Assembly: GCA_949283205.1 (NCBI GenBank)
Contig: CASDSD010000003.1
Coordinates: forward strand, 1-64,000
Direction of reading: 5' to 3'
Source: an uncultured Alistipes sp.
GTDB taxonomy: Bacteria > Bacteroidota > Bacteroidia > Bacteroidales > Rikenellaceae
Length of the DNA: 64,000 bases
Part shown: positions 1-9,113 of the stretch, piece after piece
Numbering within the stretch: the first letter of the stretch is position 1
How the letters are laid out: every line of letters starts with the position of its first letter
Notes under the pieces: model-generated
Seen by the model: only the letters and a program-made list of their open reading frames with translations
The model's database searches: none
What the model was told of the DNA's origin: nothing
Translations under genes and position numbers: made by a program

Positions 1-908
1 ATGCTGATGCCCTTGTTGCGGCCGATGGCCTCGGCGGCGCCGGCGTTGATGACGATGGCGCCCTTGGCGAAACCCTCGCTGCTGGCGATCCACCGCTTTA
101 TCGTCGAGGAGCCGTCGGCCGAGGGTATGAACCGTGTGCAGAGAGTGTCGTCGGGCGAGGTCACGAGCCCCGTGAGGATACCGTCGCGGCGGCCGTTTGC
201 GATGACCGTCTCGATCCCTTCGGCGGCGGTGCGCGCCGCCACGCGGTGCTTGGTTACCATGCCTCCGCGTCCCGCCGACGAACGCGCCGTGTCGATATAT
301 CGTGTCAGGTCGGTGTCGGGCTCCACGCGGCGTATGACGTGCGAGGCGGGGTCGGAGGGCGCCCCGTCGTAGATGCCGTCGATGTTGCTCAGGATGATGA
401 GCAGGTCGGCCCCCATCATGGCGGCCACGAGCCCCGACAGCTCGTCGTTGTCGGTGAACATCAGCTCGGTGACGGAGATGGCGTCGTTCTCGTTGACGAT
501 GGGTATTACGCCGCAGGCGAGCATCGTCTCCATGCAGTTGCGCTGGTTGAGGTAGTCGCGGCGTGTGGAGAGGCTCTCCTTGGTGGTGAGGATCTGTCCG
601 CAGACGATGCCGTACTGTCCGAAGAGGTCGTAGTAGCGGTCTATGAGCCGCACCTGGCCCACGGCCGAGTATATCTGCCGTGCCGACACCTCGTCCAGCT
701 TGCGCCCGAGGCCGCGCAGAAGCCCGCGGCCCGAGGCCACGGCGCCCGACGAGACCATTATGATCTCTATGCCCGCGGCGTGCAGCGCGGCGATCTGGTC
801 CACCAGGGCCGAGATGCGCGTGGTGTCGGGCATGCCGTTGTCGCGTGTGAGGACATTGCTGCCTATCTTCACGACGATTCGTCTGTAGCGTATGGAGTCG
901 TTTCGCAT
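1..908 (-). CDS. proB: Glutamate 5-kinase, 3' end outside window
   Basis: Phosphorylates L-glutamate with ATP, the first step of proline synthesis. About 302 residues are visible. The N-terminal amino-acid-kinase pattern VVKIGSNVL is followed by MVSSGAVASG, the NENDAIS segment and the SNIDGIYDG segment typical of ProB. The last visible part (KRWIA...GAIVINAGAAEAI) matches the linker entering the C-terminal PUA domain, so only the distal PUA part lies beyond the left edge. An in-frame ATG three codons upstream (base 917) is an alternative start. The gene follows the response regulator on the same strand with a gap of about 59 bases. Function is secure from motifs. Confidence 0.93.
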   Translation of the reverse strand, partial: MRNDSIRYRRIVVKIGSNVLTRDNGMPDTTRISALVDQIAALHAAGIEIIMVSSGAVASGRGLLRGLGRKLDEVSARQIYSAVGQVRLIDRYYDLFGQYGIVCGQILTTKESLSTRRDYLNQRNCMETMLACGVIPIVNENDAISVTELMFTDNDELSGLVAAMMGADLLIILSNIDGIYDGAPSDPASHVIRRVEPDTDLTRYIDTARSSAGRGGMVTKHRVAARTAAEGIETVIANGRRDGILTGLVTSPDDTLCTRFIPSADGSSTIKRWIASSEGFAKGAIVINAGAAEAIGRNKGIS

Positions 909-967
909 GATGTGCATGGAGTGTTGCGGTGATGCCCTGTGCGTCTCCCGATGGGGCGCATCCGATA

Positions 968-1633
968 TCATTCGGCGGGCTCGAACTTGTATCCCACGCC
1001 CTTGACCGTGACGATATGTTCCTCGCCGATCTTCTGGCGCAGTTTGCGTATGTGTACGTCTATGGTGCGGTCGCCCACGACGACCTTGTCGCCCCACACT
1101 TTCGAGTATATCTCCTCGCGCGTGAAGAGCTTGCCGGGCTGCGAGTGCAGCAGCTCGAGCAGCGCGAACTCCTTGCGCGGCAGCATGAGCGTCTGGTCGC
1201 CCTTGCGTACCTGATAGTGTTCCTTGTCGATGACGATCGGCTGCTCCTCCGATTCCGTGGGGGGAATGCGCTTGAGTATGGCCTGCACGCGGCTGCGCAG
1301 GATATTCATCTTGATGGGCTTGTTGATGAAGTCGTCGGCGCCGACGTCGTAGCTCTGCAGCTGCGTCTCCTCGCTGCCCACGGCCGAGAGGAATACCACC
1401 ATGACGTTCTTGAGCGCGGGGGCGCTGCGTATTGCGCGGCAGGTGTCGATGCCGTCGAGTACGGGCATGAGCATATCGAGCAGAATCAGGTGAGGTTTGA
1501 TTTTCAGAGCCGTCTCGAGCCCTTCGGCCCCGTTCTGTGCCGTGTAGACTTCGTAGCCGTCGCGCTCGAGGTTGTATTTCACGAACTCGAGGATGTCGGT
1601 TTCGTCGTCGATGAGCAGTATGCGGTATCCCAT
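968..1633 (-). CDS. Response regulator, OmpR/PhoB family
   Basis: A 221-residue two-component regulator. The receiver domain (about residues 1-125) has the acidic pair in LLIDDE, the phosphoacceptor Asp in LLDMLMP and the conserved Lys in FINKPI. The C-terminal winged-helix domain (about 130-218) ends in the typical VKGVGYKF. No histidine kinase gene lies nearby, and the upstream gene is divergent, so its partner is unknown. On the minus strand a TATATTTG element at 1652-1659 is a likely -7 box and would give a very short leader. The target genes cannot be told from the sequence. Confidence 0.93.
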   Translation of the reverse strand: MGYRILLIDDETDILEFVKYNLERDGYEVYTAQNGAEGLETALKIKPHLILLDMLMPVLDGIDTCRAIRSAPALKNVMVVFLSAVGSEETQLQSYDVGADDFINKPIKMNILRSRVQAILKRIPPTESEEQPIVIDKEHYQVRKGDQTLMLPRKEFALLELLHSQPGKLFTREEIYSKVWGDKVVVGDRTIDVHIRKLRQKIGEEHIVTVKGVGYKFEPAE

Positions 1634-1781
1634 AGCGAATCGAATTTTCTACAAATATATGAATTTCCGCCCGAAAAAGCGGCGGCCGATAGGATAAATT
1701 GTGTATATTTGCACGATTCTGTACTGCGCACGCGATTGGTATGCGTGGTAACTCATAGGGTAATCCTTAAATTGAGAAGCG

Positions 1782-3917
1782 ATGGCTATTGAAAATTCCA
1801 ACCGTGAGATTCGCATGGAGGCGCTCAGCGAGGCTGAAGATACGCGAAACAGTGCGGCCGAGGAGATCGTCGGTGCGCAGAAAGAAGTCGAGGAGAACGT
1901 GACGGCGGCCGGGCCCGCGTCGGTGGAGACACCGGTGGCGGAGGCTGCACCCGAGACGGCCGCGGCACAGGCCGGCGAGAGCGCTGCCGAAACATCTGCG
2001 GAGGATGCGGCGCAGGCAGATGTGAATGTTGCCGAAGCGTCTGCGGAGGATGCGGTGCCGGCAGCCGGGCCGGAGACCGCCGACCCCGGTGAGGTGTCGG
2101 AAGCGGAGGGGCCGTCGGAAGAGGAGCCTGATGCCGAGTCGTCGGTGTCGGAGGATAACTTGAGCGGCAAGAGCAAGGCGGAGCTTGTGGAGATGTTCGC
2201 CCACATGCTGGAGACGGAGCCCGTGCAGACGCTGCGCAAGAGCATGGAGGCGATAAAGGTTGCCTTCTACAAGCTGCACCGTGCCGAGGTTGATGCCGCG
2301 CGCAAGGCGTTCGAGGCGCAGGCTGCCGAGGGGGAGGAGTTCACGCCCGCGGTGGATGAGCTGGAGGTGCGTCTGAAGGACCTCTTCAAGGAGTACCGCC
2401 GCCGCCGCGACGAGTATATGGCCAACATCGACAGCATCAAGGAGGAGAACCTCAAGGCCAAGCTGGCGATAATCGAGGAGTTGAAGGAGCTGGTCAATTC
2501 GGACGAGACGCTCAACCACACCTTCGCCAAGTTCCGCGAGCTGCAGCAGCGCTGGAAGGAGATCGGCGTGGTGCCGCAGCAGAATGTGAAGGACCTGTGG
2601 GAGACCTACAACCTGCATGTGGAGAATTTCTACAACTTCATCAAGATAAACAAGGAGCTGCGCGATCTGGATCTGAAGAAGAACTACGAGCAGAAGATCC
2701 AGCTCTGCGAGCAGGCCGAGGCTCTGATCACGGAGCCCTCGACGGTGGAGGCGTTCCACAAGCTGCAGAAGCTGCATGACGAGTGGCGCGAGACGGGCCC
2801 CGTGGCAAACGAGTACAAGGATGCGCTGTGGGAGCGGTTCAAGGCTGCCTCGACGCGCATAAACAAACAGCACCAGGAGTATTTCGAGCGGATCAAGCAG
2901 GAGCAGGTGAAGAACCTGGAGCTCAAGAGCGACCTCTGCGAGAAGACGGAGGCGCTGGCCGAGCAGCCCTACTCTACGCGCAAGGAGTGGAACAAGGCGA
3001 GCGAGCGCCTGCTCGAGATACAGAAGATATGGCGTACGATAGGCTTCGCGCCCAAGAAGGACAATACGCGCATCTACGAGCGGTTCCGCGCCGCATGCGA
3101 CAAGTTCTTCGAGGCCAAGCGCGAGTTCTATGCGGGCGTGAAGACCGACATGGAGCACAACCTGCAGCTCAAGACCGAGATATGCGAGGCCGCGGAGGCG
3201 TTGCAGGAGAGCGAGGAGTGGAAGCAGGCTACCGAGGAGCTCATCGCCCTGCAGGGCAAGTGGAACAAGATCGGTCCCGTGCCGCGCCGCTACTCGGACC
3301 AGATATGGAAGCGTTTCCGTGCGGCGTGCGACCGTTTCTTCGAGCGCAAGTCGCAGCACTTCTCGCAGGTGGAGGGTGAGCATGAGGAGAACCTCAAGCG
3401 CAAGCTGGCCCTTATCGAGGAGATGCGCGCGGCGGACGTCAAGGCCGGCGGCTACGATGTGATCAAGGATTTCCAGCGCCGCTGGAGCGAGATAGGTTTC
3501 GTGCCCATCAAGCAGAAGGAGGCTGTGCAGAAGAGCTACAAGGAGGTTGTGGACGCCATGTTCGACGCCCTGCGCGGCTCGGAGCGCGACCGTTCGATGT
3601 CACGGTTCCGCGACCGCCTGCAGTCGATCAAGTCGCCTGCGGACAAGCGGCTGCGCAGTGAGCGCGAACGCCTCTACAACAAGGTGCGGCAGCTGGAGCA
3701 GGACATAGCCCTGCTGGAGAACAACGTGGGCTTCTTCTCGAAGTCGAAGAACGCCGAGGCCGTGGTGGCCGACATACGCGAGAAGATCGCCGCCTCGAAA
3801 CAGCAGCTGCAGGATATGATCGAGAAGGTGCGCCTTATCGATAGCCGTGCCGAGGAGGAGGCGCGGGAGACTGTCGAGGCCAAAGAGAGCAAGGAGGCCA
3901 GGGAGAATAAGGATTAG
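1782..3917 (+). CDS. DUF349 repeat protein
   Basis: A 711-residue protein. Residues 1 to about 130 are low-complexity, rich in Ala and Glu and strongly acidic. Then come five repeats of about 77 residues, each with a Trp followed by an I/T-G-x-V/A turn (Trp near residues 257, 334, 417, 494 and 568). This is the DUF349 pattern. The C-terminus (about 620-711) is charged, coiled-coil-like and Lys/Glu-rich. There is no signal peptide or membrane segment, so it is probably cytosolic. DUF349 has no settled biochemical role that I can assign. A TATATTTG element at 1704-1711 may be its -7 box. It is divergent from the response regulator. Confidence 0.88.
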   Translation: MAIENSNREIRMEALSEAEDTRNSAAEEIVGAQKEVEENVTAAGPASVETPVAEAAPETAAAQAGESAAETSAEDAAQADVNVAEASAEDAVPAAGPETADPGEVSEAEGPSEEEPDAESSVSEDNLSGKSKAELVEMFAHMLETEPVQTLRKSMEAIKVAFYKLHRAEVDAARKAFEAQAAEGEEFTPAVDELEVRLKDLFKEYRRRRDEYMANIDSIKEENLKAKLAIIEELKELVNSDETLNHTFAKFRELQQRWKEIGVVPQQNVKDLWETYNLHVENFYNFIKINKELRDLDLKKNYEQKIQLCEQAEALITEPSTVEAFHKLQKLHDEWRETGPVANEYKDALWERFKAASTRINKQHQEYFERIKQEQVKNLELKSDLCEKTEALAEQPYSTRKEWNKASERLLEIQKIWRTIGFAPKKDNTRIYERFRAACDKFFEAKREFYAGVKTDMEHNLQLKTEICEAAEALQESEEWKQATEELIALQGKWNKIGPVPRRYSDQIWKRFRAACDRFFERKSQHFSQVEGEHEENLKRKLALIEEMRAADVKAGGYDVIKDFQRRWSEIGFVPIKQKEAVQKSYKEVVDAMFDALRGSERDRSMSRFRDRLQSIKSPADKRLRSERERLYNKVRQLEQDIALLENNVGFFSKSKNAEAVVADIREKIAASKQQLQDMIEKVRLIDSRAEEEARETVEAKESKEARENKD

Positions 3918-3940
3918 CCGCGGCATGCCGCGCAGCGTAT

Positions 3941-3968
3941 GGTCGGGTCTGCCGTGGCAGGCCCGACC
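3941..3968 (+). terminator. Hairpin after DUF349 gene (weak terminator)
   Basis: A 13-base near-perfect inverted repeat (GGTCGGGTCTGCC against GGCAGGCCCGACC, one G-U pair) starts 23 bases after the stop codon. No U-run follows, so termination is only suggested. Confidence 0.4.
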
Positions 3969-4028
3969 GTGCGGTGAATATGGATTTTGTATTAGTAAAA
4001 TATTGTAAGATATAAATTAGGAACTCTG

Positions 4029-5693
4029 ATGAAATTAGACAAGCCAAAGTACATCTTCGTCACGGGAGGTGTCGCATCTTCGCTGGGCAAGGGTATCATC
4101 TCGGCGTCGGTGGCGCGGTTGCTTCAGGCACGCGGTTATTCGGTCACGATCCAGAAACTCGACCCCTACATCAATGTCGATCCGGGCACGCTCAACCCCT
4201 ATGAGCACGGCGAGTGCTATGTCACGGAGGACGGCACGGAGACCGACCTCGACCTGGGGCACTACGAGCGTTTCACCTCGATCACGACCACGCGCAACAA
4301 CAATGTCACCACGGGTAAGATATACAAGAGTGTCATCGAGAAGGAGCGCCGCGGCGAGTTCCTCGGCAAGACGGTGCAGGTGATCCCGCACATTACGGAC
4401 GAGATCAAGCGCCGCATACAGCTGCTCGGAACTACGAAGAAGTACGATGTCATCATCACCGAGATCGGAGGTACGGTGGGCGATATCGAGTCGCTGCCCT
4501 TCATCGAGTCGGTGCGCCAGCTGCGCAACCAGCTCGGATACCGCAACTCGGTGCTCATCCACCTGACGCTCATCCCCTACATGGCGGCTTCGGGCGAGCT
4601 TAAGACCAAGCCCACGCAGCATTCGGTCAAGGAGCTGCAGTCGGCGGGTCTGCAGCCCGACGTGCTGGTGCTGCGTACGGAGCATCCCCTTTCGGACGAT
4701 GTGCGCCGCAAGGTGGCTCTCTTCTGCAACGTCACGCCCGACGCCGTGGTGGAGTCTATCGACGTGCCCACGATATACGAGGTGCCGCTGCGCATGCATG
4801 CCCAGCATCTGGACGAGGTGCTGCTCTCGAAACTCGGCGTGGAGAGCCACGAGGAGCCCAACATGGATTCGTGGCGCGAGTTTGTGGAGAAGATCAAGCA
4901 TCCCAAGCACAAGGTCGAGGTGGCGTTGGTGGGCAAGTACACCGAGCTGCCCGACGCCTACAAGTCGATATGCGAGTCGTTCATACATGCCGGCGCCGCG
5001 AACAACTGCAAGGTGAAGCTCACGTATGTCAATTCCGAGAAGATCACGCGCGAGAATGTGGCCGAGACTCTGGGCCGCATGGCGGGTGTTGTTGTGGCTC
5101 CGGGCTTCGGCAACCGCGGCATCGAGGGCAAGATCGAGGCCGTGCGCTACGCCCGCGAGAACAAGGTTCCCTTTTTCGGCATATGCCTGGGCATGCAGAG
5201 CGCCGTCATAGAGTTCGCCCGCAACGTGCTGGGGCTGCACGATGCCCACTCGAGCGAGATGGAGCAGACGAAGAACCCCGTCATCGACCTCATGGAGGAG
5301 CAGAAGGGAATCACGGCCAAGGGCGGTACGATGCGCCTGGGCGGTTATCCCTGTCTGTTGAAGAAGGGTACGCGTGCATATGAGGCTTACGGCAAGGAAC
5401 TCATTGTGGAGCGTCACCGCCACCGTTACGAGTTCAACGGGGCATATCTGCCGCAGTTCGAGGCGGCGGGGATGATCGCCGCGGGCACCAATCCCGAGAC
5501 GGGGCTGGTAGAGGTGGTCGAACTGAAGGATCACCCGTGGTTCGTGGGTACGCAATATCATCCCGAGTACAAGAGTACGGTTGCCACGCCGGCGCCGTTG
5601 TTCGTCTCGTTCGTCCGTGCGGCTCTGGCGTATGCCGAGGAGCACGGCATGGAGGAATCCGTATCGGAGGAGCCCGTATCGGAGGCGCAGTAG
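4029..5693 (+). CDS. pyrG: CTP synthase
   Basis: Converts UTP to CTP with ATP and glutamine. At 554 residues it has normal length. The N-terminal synthetase domain opens with [16 protein letters not shown] (P-loop) and carries the [11 protein letters not shown] segment. The C-terminal class I glutamine amidotransferase domain has the nucleophile Cys in [10 protein letters not shown] and a catalytic His-Pro-Glu in TQYHPEYKS. The last 15 or so residues are an acidic tail with repeated SEEPVSE. It lies 111 bases after the DUF349 gene and 126 bases before yidC. Confidence 0.98.
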   Translation: MKLDKPKYIFVTGGVASSLGKGIISASVARLLQARGYSVTIQKLDPYINVDPGTLNPYEHGECYVTEDGTETDLDLGHYERFTSITTTRNNNVTTGKIYKSVIEKERRGEFLGKTVQVIPHITDEIKRRIQLLGTTKKYDVIITEIGGTVGDIESLPFIESVRQLRNQLGYRNSVLIHLTLIPYMAASGELKTKPTQHSVKELQSAGLQPDVLVLRTEHPLSDDVRRKVALFCNVTPDAVVESIDVPTIYEVPLRMHAQHLDEVLLSKLGVESHEEPNMDSWREFVEKIKHPKHKVEVALVGKYTELPDAYKSICESFIHAGAANNCKVKLTYVNSEKITRENVAETLGRMAGVVVAPGFGNRGIEGKIEAVRYARENKVPFFGICLGMQSAVIEFARNVLGLHDAHSSEMEQTKNPVIDLMEEQKGITAKGGTMRLGGYPCLLKKGTRAYEAYGKELIVERHRHRYEFNGAYLPQFEAAGMIAAGTNPETGLVEVVELKDHPWFVGTQYHPEYKSTVATPAPLFVSFVRAALAYAEEHGMEESVSEEPVSEAQ

Positions 5694-5703
5694 AGAGTCC
5701 TGC

Positions 5704-5712
5704 GGGGGGGGG
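5704..5712. repeat. Run of nine G between pyrG and yidC
   Basis: A homopolymer of nine G lies 10 bases after the pyrG stop. A second run of nine G follows the efflux operon at 23900-23908. Both are intergenic. Such tracts are prone to slippage, but no gene frame depends on this one. Confidence 0.9.
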
Positions 5713-5819
5713 AGGCGGTGCGTGTCCTATAGGGGGATCCCTGCGACGCGGTTGCCCGCAACCCCGGTTTGCAAGCGTGGCGGCGGTGCCGTCGGTCTAA
5801 TATCGAATAAAAACAACAG

Positions 5820-7739
5820 ATGGATAAGAAAAATATAGTAGGAGTGTTGCTCATGTCCCTGATCTTTGTGGGATATGTTATATACAGCTCCAGACAACAG
5901 GCAAAATATCAGGAATATTTGTCCGAGGTGTCGGCGGTGGAGACGCCGGCGGCGGAATCGGAGGCGACGGCACCGGAGCCGGATACGACCTTCGAGCAGG
6001 CCGACAGTGCGGCCGAGGTTGATCGCGATGCGGAGATTTTCGGCGCGGCGTTGGCTGCGGCGCGCGACCGTGCCGAGCAGACGGTGACCATGTCGAACGA
6101 CTACCTCACGGTGGAGTTCTCGACGCTGGGCGCCTCGATGCGCAAGGTGACGCTGGCGGAATATACGAAATATGCGCCCCGCAGGGAACGCAACGAGAAG
6201 GTGGTACTCTATGAACCTGCCCCGTCGCATATAGGGCTGGAGTTCTACATGCGCAACGGCCTGAACAATGTGCCTGTGAACACTTCGGAGTATGTCTTCG
6301 AGAACCTGGGCGTGACGCGCGGCGACGGCTTCCAGAAGCTGACTATGCGCCTGGAGGTGGCGCCCGAGGCGTACCTGCTCTACGAGTATGTGCTCTATGA
6401 CGAGAAGGCTCCGGCGCGCGACTACCTTCTGGATTTCGACATCAGGCTTGTGAACATGTCGCAGGTGATGGCCAACCAGTCGTCGCTGAACATGTTGTGG
6501 ACGGCACGCACCTACCAGAACGAGCGCGGCTACAGGAACGAGAACATGTATACCACGATCTCGTACCGTTTCCCCGGGGAGAAGTCTATCGAGAGCCTCT
6601 CGATGGGGGACGGGGAGAAGCAGGAGACGATACAGAACGCCGTCAACTGGGTGGCGTTCAAGCAGCAGTTCTTCTCGGAGGCGCTCATCGCCCGCGACAA
6701 TTTCAGCTATGCGGACGTGATGTATGTCACCGAACCGGAGGATTCGGGATATATCAAGACCTTCACGGCGCGCCTGGGCCTGCCGTACGACGCGCAGACC
6801 ACGCAGTATGATTTCGCCGTCTATTGCGGCCCGAACAAGTATGCCGTGCTGTCGAACGTGGTTGACAAGGATGGTCACAAGATTGCCCTCGAGCGTCTGA
6901 TCCCGCTGGGCGGCTGGCTTGTGGGGTGGATCAACCGCTGGATAGTGATCCCGGTGTTCGACTTCCTGAGCAAGTATATCGGCAGCTTCGGACTCATCAT
7001 ACTGATCCTTACGGTGCTTATCAAGCTGCTCATCTACCCGCTCACCTACCGCAGCTACCTCTCTACGGCCAAGATGCGTGTCATCAAGCCCGAGGTTGAC
7101 GCCCTGAACGAGAAGTACCCGCGGCAGGAGGATGCCATGAAGAAGCAGCAGGCGATGATGGAGCTCTACAAGAAGGCCAGCATCAACCCTCTCGGAGGAT
7201 GTATCCCGCTGCTTATCCAGCTGCCTATCCTGTGGGCGATGTTCCGTTTCTTCCCCGCGAGTATCGAGCTGCGCGGCGAGTCGTTCCTCTGGGCCGATGA
7301 CCTCTCGGCATACGACAGCATCATCGACCTGCCGTTCTCGATTCCGTGGTACGGAGACCATGTGAGCCTCTTCGCGCTGCTGATGTGCGCCGCGATGGTG
7401 GGATTCTCGTACTTCAGCTACCAGCAGACCGCCTCGAGCCAGCCGCAGATGGCGGGCATGCGGTTCATGATGGTATACCTTATGCCCATCATGATGCTGT
7501 TCTTCTTCAACACCTATGCGTCGGGTCTGTGCTACTACTACCTGCTGTCGCAGTTGATCACGATAGGTATCATGACGGGCATCCGCCACTTCGTCGACGA
7601 CGAGAAGATCCACGCCATGATCCGCCGCAATGCCGAGAAGCAGAAGAACAAGAAGAAGTCGAAGTTCCAGCTCCGCTACGAGGAGCTGATGCGCCAGCAG
7701 CAGGAGCAGATGCGCCAGCAGCAGAAGGGACGCCGATAG
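5820..7739 (+). CDS. yidC: Membrane protein insertase YidC
   Basis: Inserts and folds inner-membrane proteins, alone or with SecYEG. At 639 residues it fits the long Gram-negative form. A TM helix at residues 5-23 is followed by an acidic linker, then the periplasmic beta-domain (about 80-350), then the conserved insertase core from about 370 (SFGLIILILTVLIKLLIYPLT; NPLGGCIPLLIQLPILWA; a later TM segment with LCYYYLLSQ). The tail is rich in Lys, Gln and Arg, which would favour ribosome contact. An intrinsic terminator follows at 7804. Confidence 0.97.
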   Translation: MDKKNIVGVLLMSLIFVGYVIYSSRQQAKYQEYLSEVSAVETPAAESEATAPEPDTTFEQADSAAEVDRDAEIFGAALAAARDRAEQTVTMSNDYLTVEFSTLGASMRKVTLAEYTKYAPRRERNEKVVLYEPAPSHIGLEFYMRNGLNNVPVNTSEYVFENLGVTRGDGFQKLTMRLEVAPEAYLLYEYVLYDEKAPARDYLLDFDIRLVNMSQVMANQSSLNMLWTARTYQNERGYRNENMYTTISYRFPGEKSIESLSMGDGEKQETIQNAVNWVAFKQQFFSEALIARDNFSYADVMYVTEPEDSGYIKTFTARLGLPYDAQTTQYDFAVYCGPNKYAVLSNVVDKDGHKIALERLIPLGGWLVGWINRWIVIPVFDFLSKYIGSFGLIILILTVLIKLLIYPLTYRSYLSTAKMRVIKPEVDALNEKYPRQEDAMKKQQAMMELYKKASINPLGGCIPLLIQLPILWAMFRFFPASIELRGESFLWADDLSAYDSIIDLPFSIPWYGDHVSLFALLMCAAMVGFSYFSYQQTASSQPQMAGMRFMMVYLMPIMMLFFFNTYASGLCYYYLLSQLITIGIMTGIRHFVDDEKIHAMIRRNAEKQKNKKKSKFQLRYEELMRQQQEQMRQQQKGRR

Positions 7740-7803
7740 GGTTTCCGCGAGAGTACGTATGCTGCCGCCGGCATCGGCGGTGATGGCATACGTGACGATA
7801 CGT

Positions 7804-7854
7804 GACACGCGCACCGAATGGTCTACAGAAGACCGTCGGTGCGCGTGCCGTTTT
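7804..7854 (+). terminator. Intrinsic terminator after yidC
   Basis: Outer arms GACACGCGCACCG (7804-7816) and CGGTGCGCGTGCC (7837-7849) pair at 12 of 13 positions. An inner GGTCT/AGACC stem lies in the loop. TTTT follows at 7851-7854. It also lies just beyond the 3' end of the convergent aldo/keto reductase gene. Confidence 0.85.
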
Positions 7855-7879
7855 CATGCGTGGCTGTTGTGCGCTGCCG

Positions 7880-8872
7880 CTATGCGAGAATCTGCTCTAT
7901 GCGTTCCAGCTCCTCGGCCGAGAGGTCGGGACCGTCGAGGGCGCCGAGGCTGTCGATGAGCTGTCCGGCCGAGCTGGCGCCGATGAGGACGCTCGTGACG
8001 CGCGCGTCGCGCAATATCCATCTCAGCGCCATCTGTGCGAGCGATTGGCCGCGTGCGGCCGCTATGTCGTTCAGGGCCGCTATGCGCTGCAGCTTTTCCG
8101 GAGTTATATCCTCGGGGCGGAGGCGTCCCGTGGGGCGCGCGGCGCGCGAGCCGTCGGGTATGCCGTGCAGGTACCTGTCCGTGAGCAAACCCTGTGCGAG
8201 GGGTGAGAAGGCGATCATGCCGATGCCCTGGCGTTCGAGCTCGGGCAGCAGGCGCGGTTCGGTCCAGCGGTCGAACATCGAGTAGCGCGCCTGGTGTATA
8301 AGGCAGGGGGTGCCGTTGCGGCGCAGGATGTCGGCGGCACGGCGGGTGTGCTCGTCGTCGTAGTTCGAGATGCCGGCATAGAGGGCCTTGCCGCGTCGCA
8401 CGGCGTCGGAGAGCGCCTCCATAGTCTCTTCGAGGGGCGTCTCGGGATCGGGACGGTGCGAGTAGAATATGTCGACGTAGTCGATGCCCATGCGGCGGAG
8501 GCTCTGGTCGAGCGACGCGAGGAGGTATTTGCGGCTGCCCCAGTTGCCGTAGGGCCCGGGCCACATGTCATAGCCCGCCTTTGTCGAGATTATGATCTCG
8601 TCGCGGTAGCGGCCGAGGCCGTCGCGCAGGATGCGGCTGAAGTTCTCCTCGGCCGAGCCGTAGACGGGGCCGTAGTTGTTGGCCAGGTCGAAGTGCGTGA
8701 CGCCGCGGTCGAAGGCCGTGAATGCCGTGCGGCTGTAGACGGCATAGTCGTCGACACTGCCGAAGTTGTGCCACAGGCCGAGCGATATGCGCGGCAGGAG
8801 CAGGCCGCTGCGGCCGCAGCGGGCATATTGCATCGTGTCGTAGCGCGATGCCGAGGCTGTGTATGTATCCAT
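7880..8872 (-). CDS. Aldo/keto reductase
   Basis: NAD(P)H-dependent carbonyl reductase of the AKR fold, 330 residues. The sequence is close to the YghZ/voltage-gated K+ channel beta-subunit-like branch (GLWHNFG, FDLANNYGP, GSAEENFS, STKAGYDMWPGPYG). The catalytic tetrad is visible as Asp in FDLANNYG, Tyr in NNYG, Lys in STKAG and His in YSHRPDP. I placed the start at MDTYTA because the open frame upstream of it is intergenic in character, and a TACATTTG (-7-like) element lies at 8889-8896 on this strand. The substrate is unknown. Confidence 0.93.
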   Translation of the reverse strand: MDTYTASASRYDTMQYARCGRSGLLLPRISLGLWHNFGSVDDYAVYSRTAFTAFDRGVTHFDLANNYGPVYGSAEENFSRILRDGLGRYRDEIIISTKAGYDMWPGPYGNWGSRKYLLASLDQSLRRMGIDYVDIFYSHRPDPETPLEETMEALSDAVRRGKALYAGISNYDDEHTRRAADILRRNGTPCLIHQARYSMFDRWTEPRLLPELERQGIGMIAFSPLAQGLLTDRYLHGIPDGSRAARPTGRLRPEDITPEKLQRIAALNDIAAARGQSLAQMALRWILRDARVTSVLIGASSAGQLIDSLGALDGPDLSAEELERIEQILA

Positions 8873-9007
8873 CGTATCGGGGTTTTTACAAATGTACGAA
8901 ATCGCGGGTGCAATGGCAAGTGAAAACGCGGTTTTCGTATCCGGCTTGTCGCCGCGTGCATCATATTGCCGAAAATACCTGCATCTGGGCGGTTGTGATC
9001 CCGTTAT

Positions 9008-9038
9008 TTTGCGATGTGCGTTATTATACTTATATTTA
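9008..9038 (+). promoter_or_regulatory. Probable promoter for the first M28 peptidase
   Basis: TTTG at 9008-9011, a 19-base spacer, then TATATTTA at 9031-9038, one mismatch from the Bacteroidetes TAnnTTTG -7 element. It lies 75 bases upstream of the start codon. Confidence 0.5.
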
Positions 9039-9113
9039 CTGTGGCTTCGGAGCCTGCGCTCACGGCGTCGGGGCCGGATCCGAAACCGGGTCTGATATAT
9101 ATATAATAAGGTT

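Noticed and set aside
4035..5645. A 536-codon minus-strand frame opposite pyrG
   Set aside because: Shadow of the conserved CTP synthase frame with no recognisable domain.
5727..7814. A 695-codon open frame on the minus strand opposite yidC
   Set aside because: It mirrors the conserved yidC frame and has a compositionally biased, motif-free translation.
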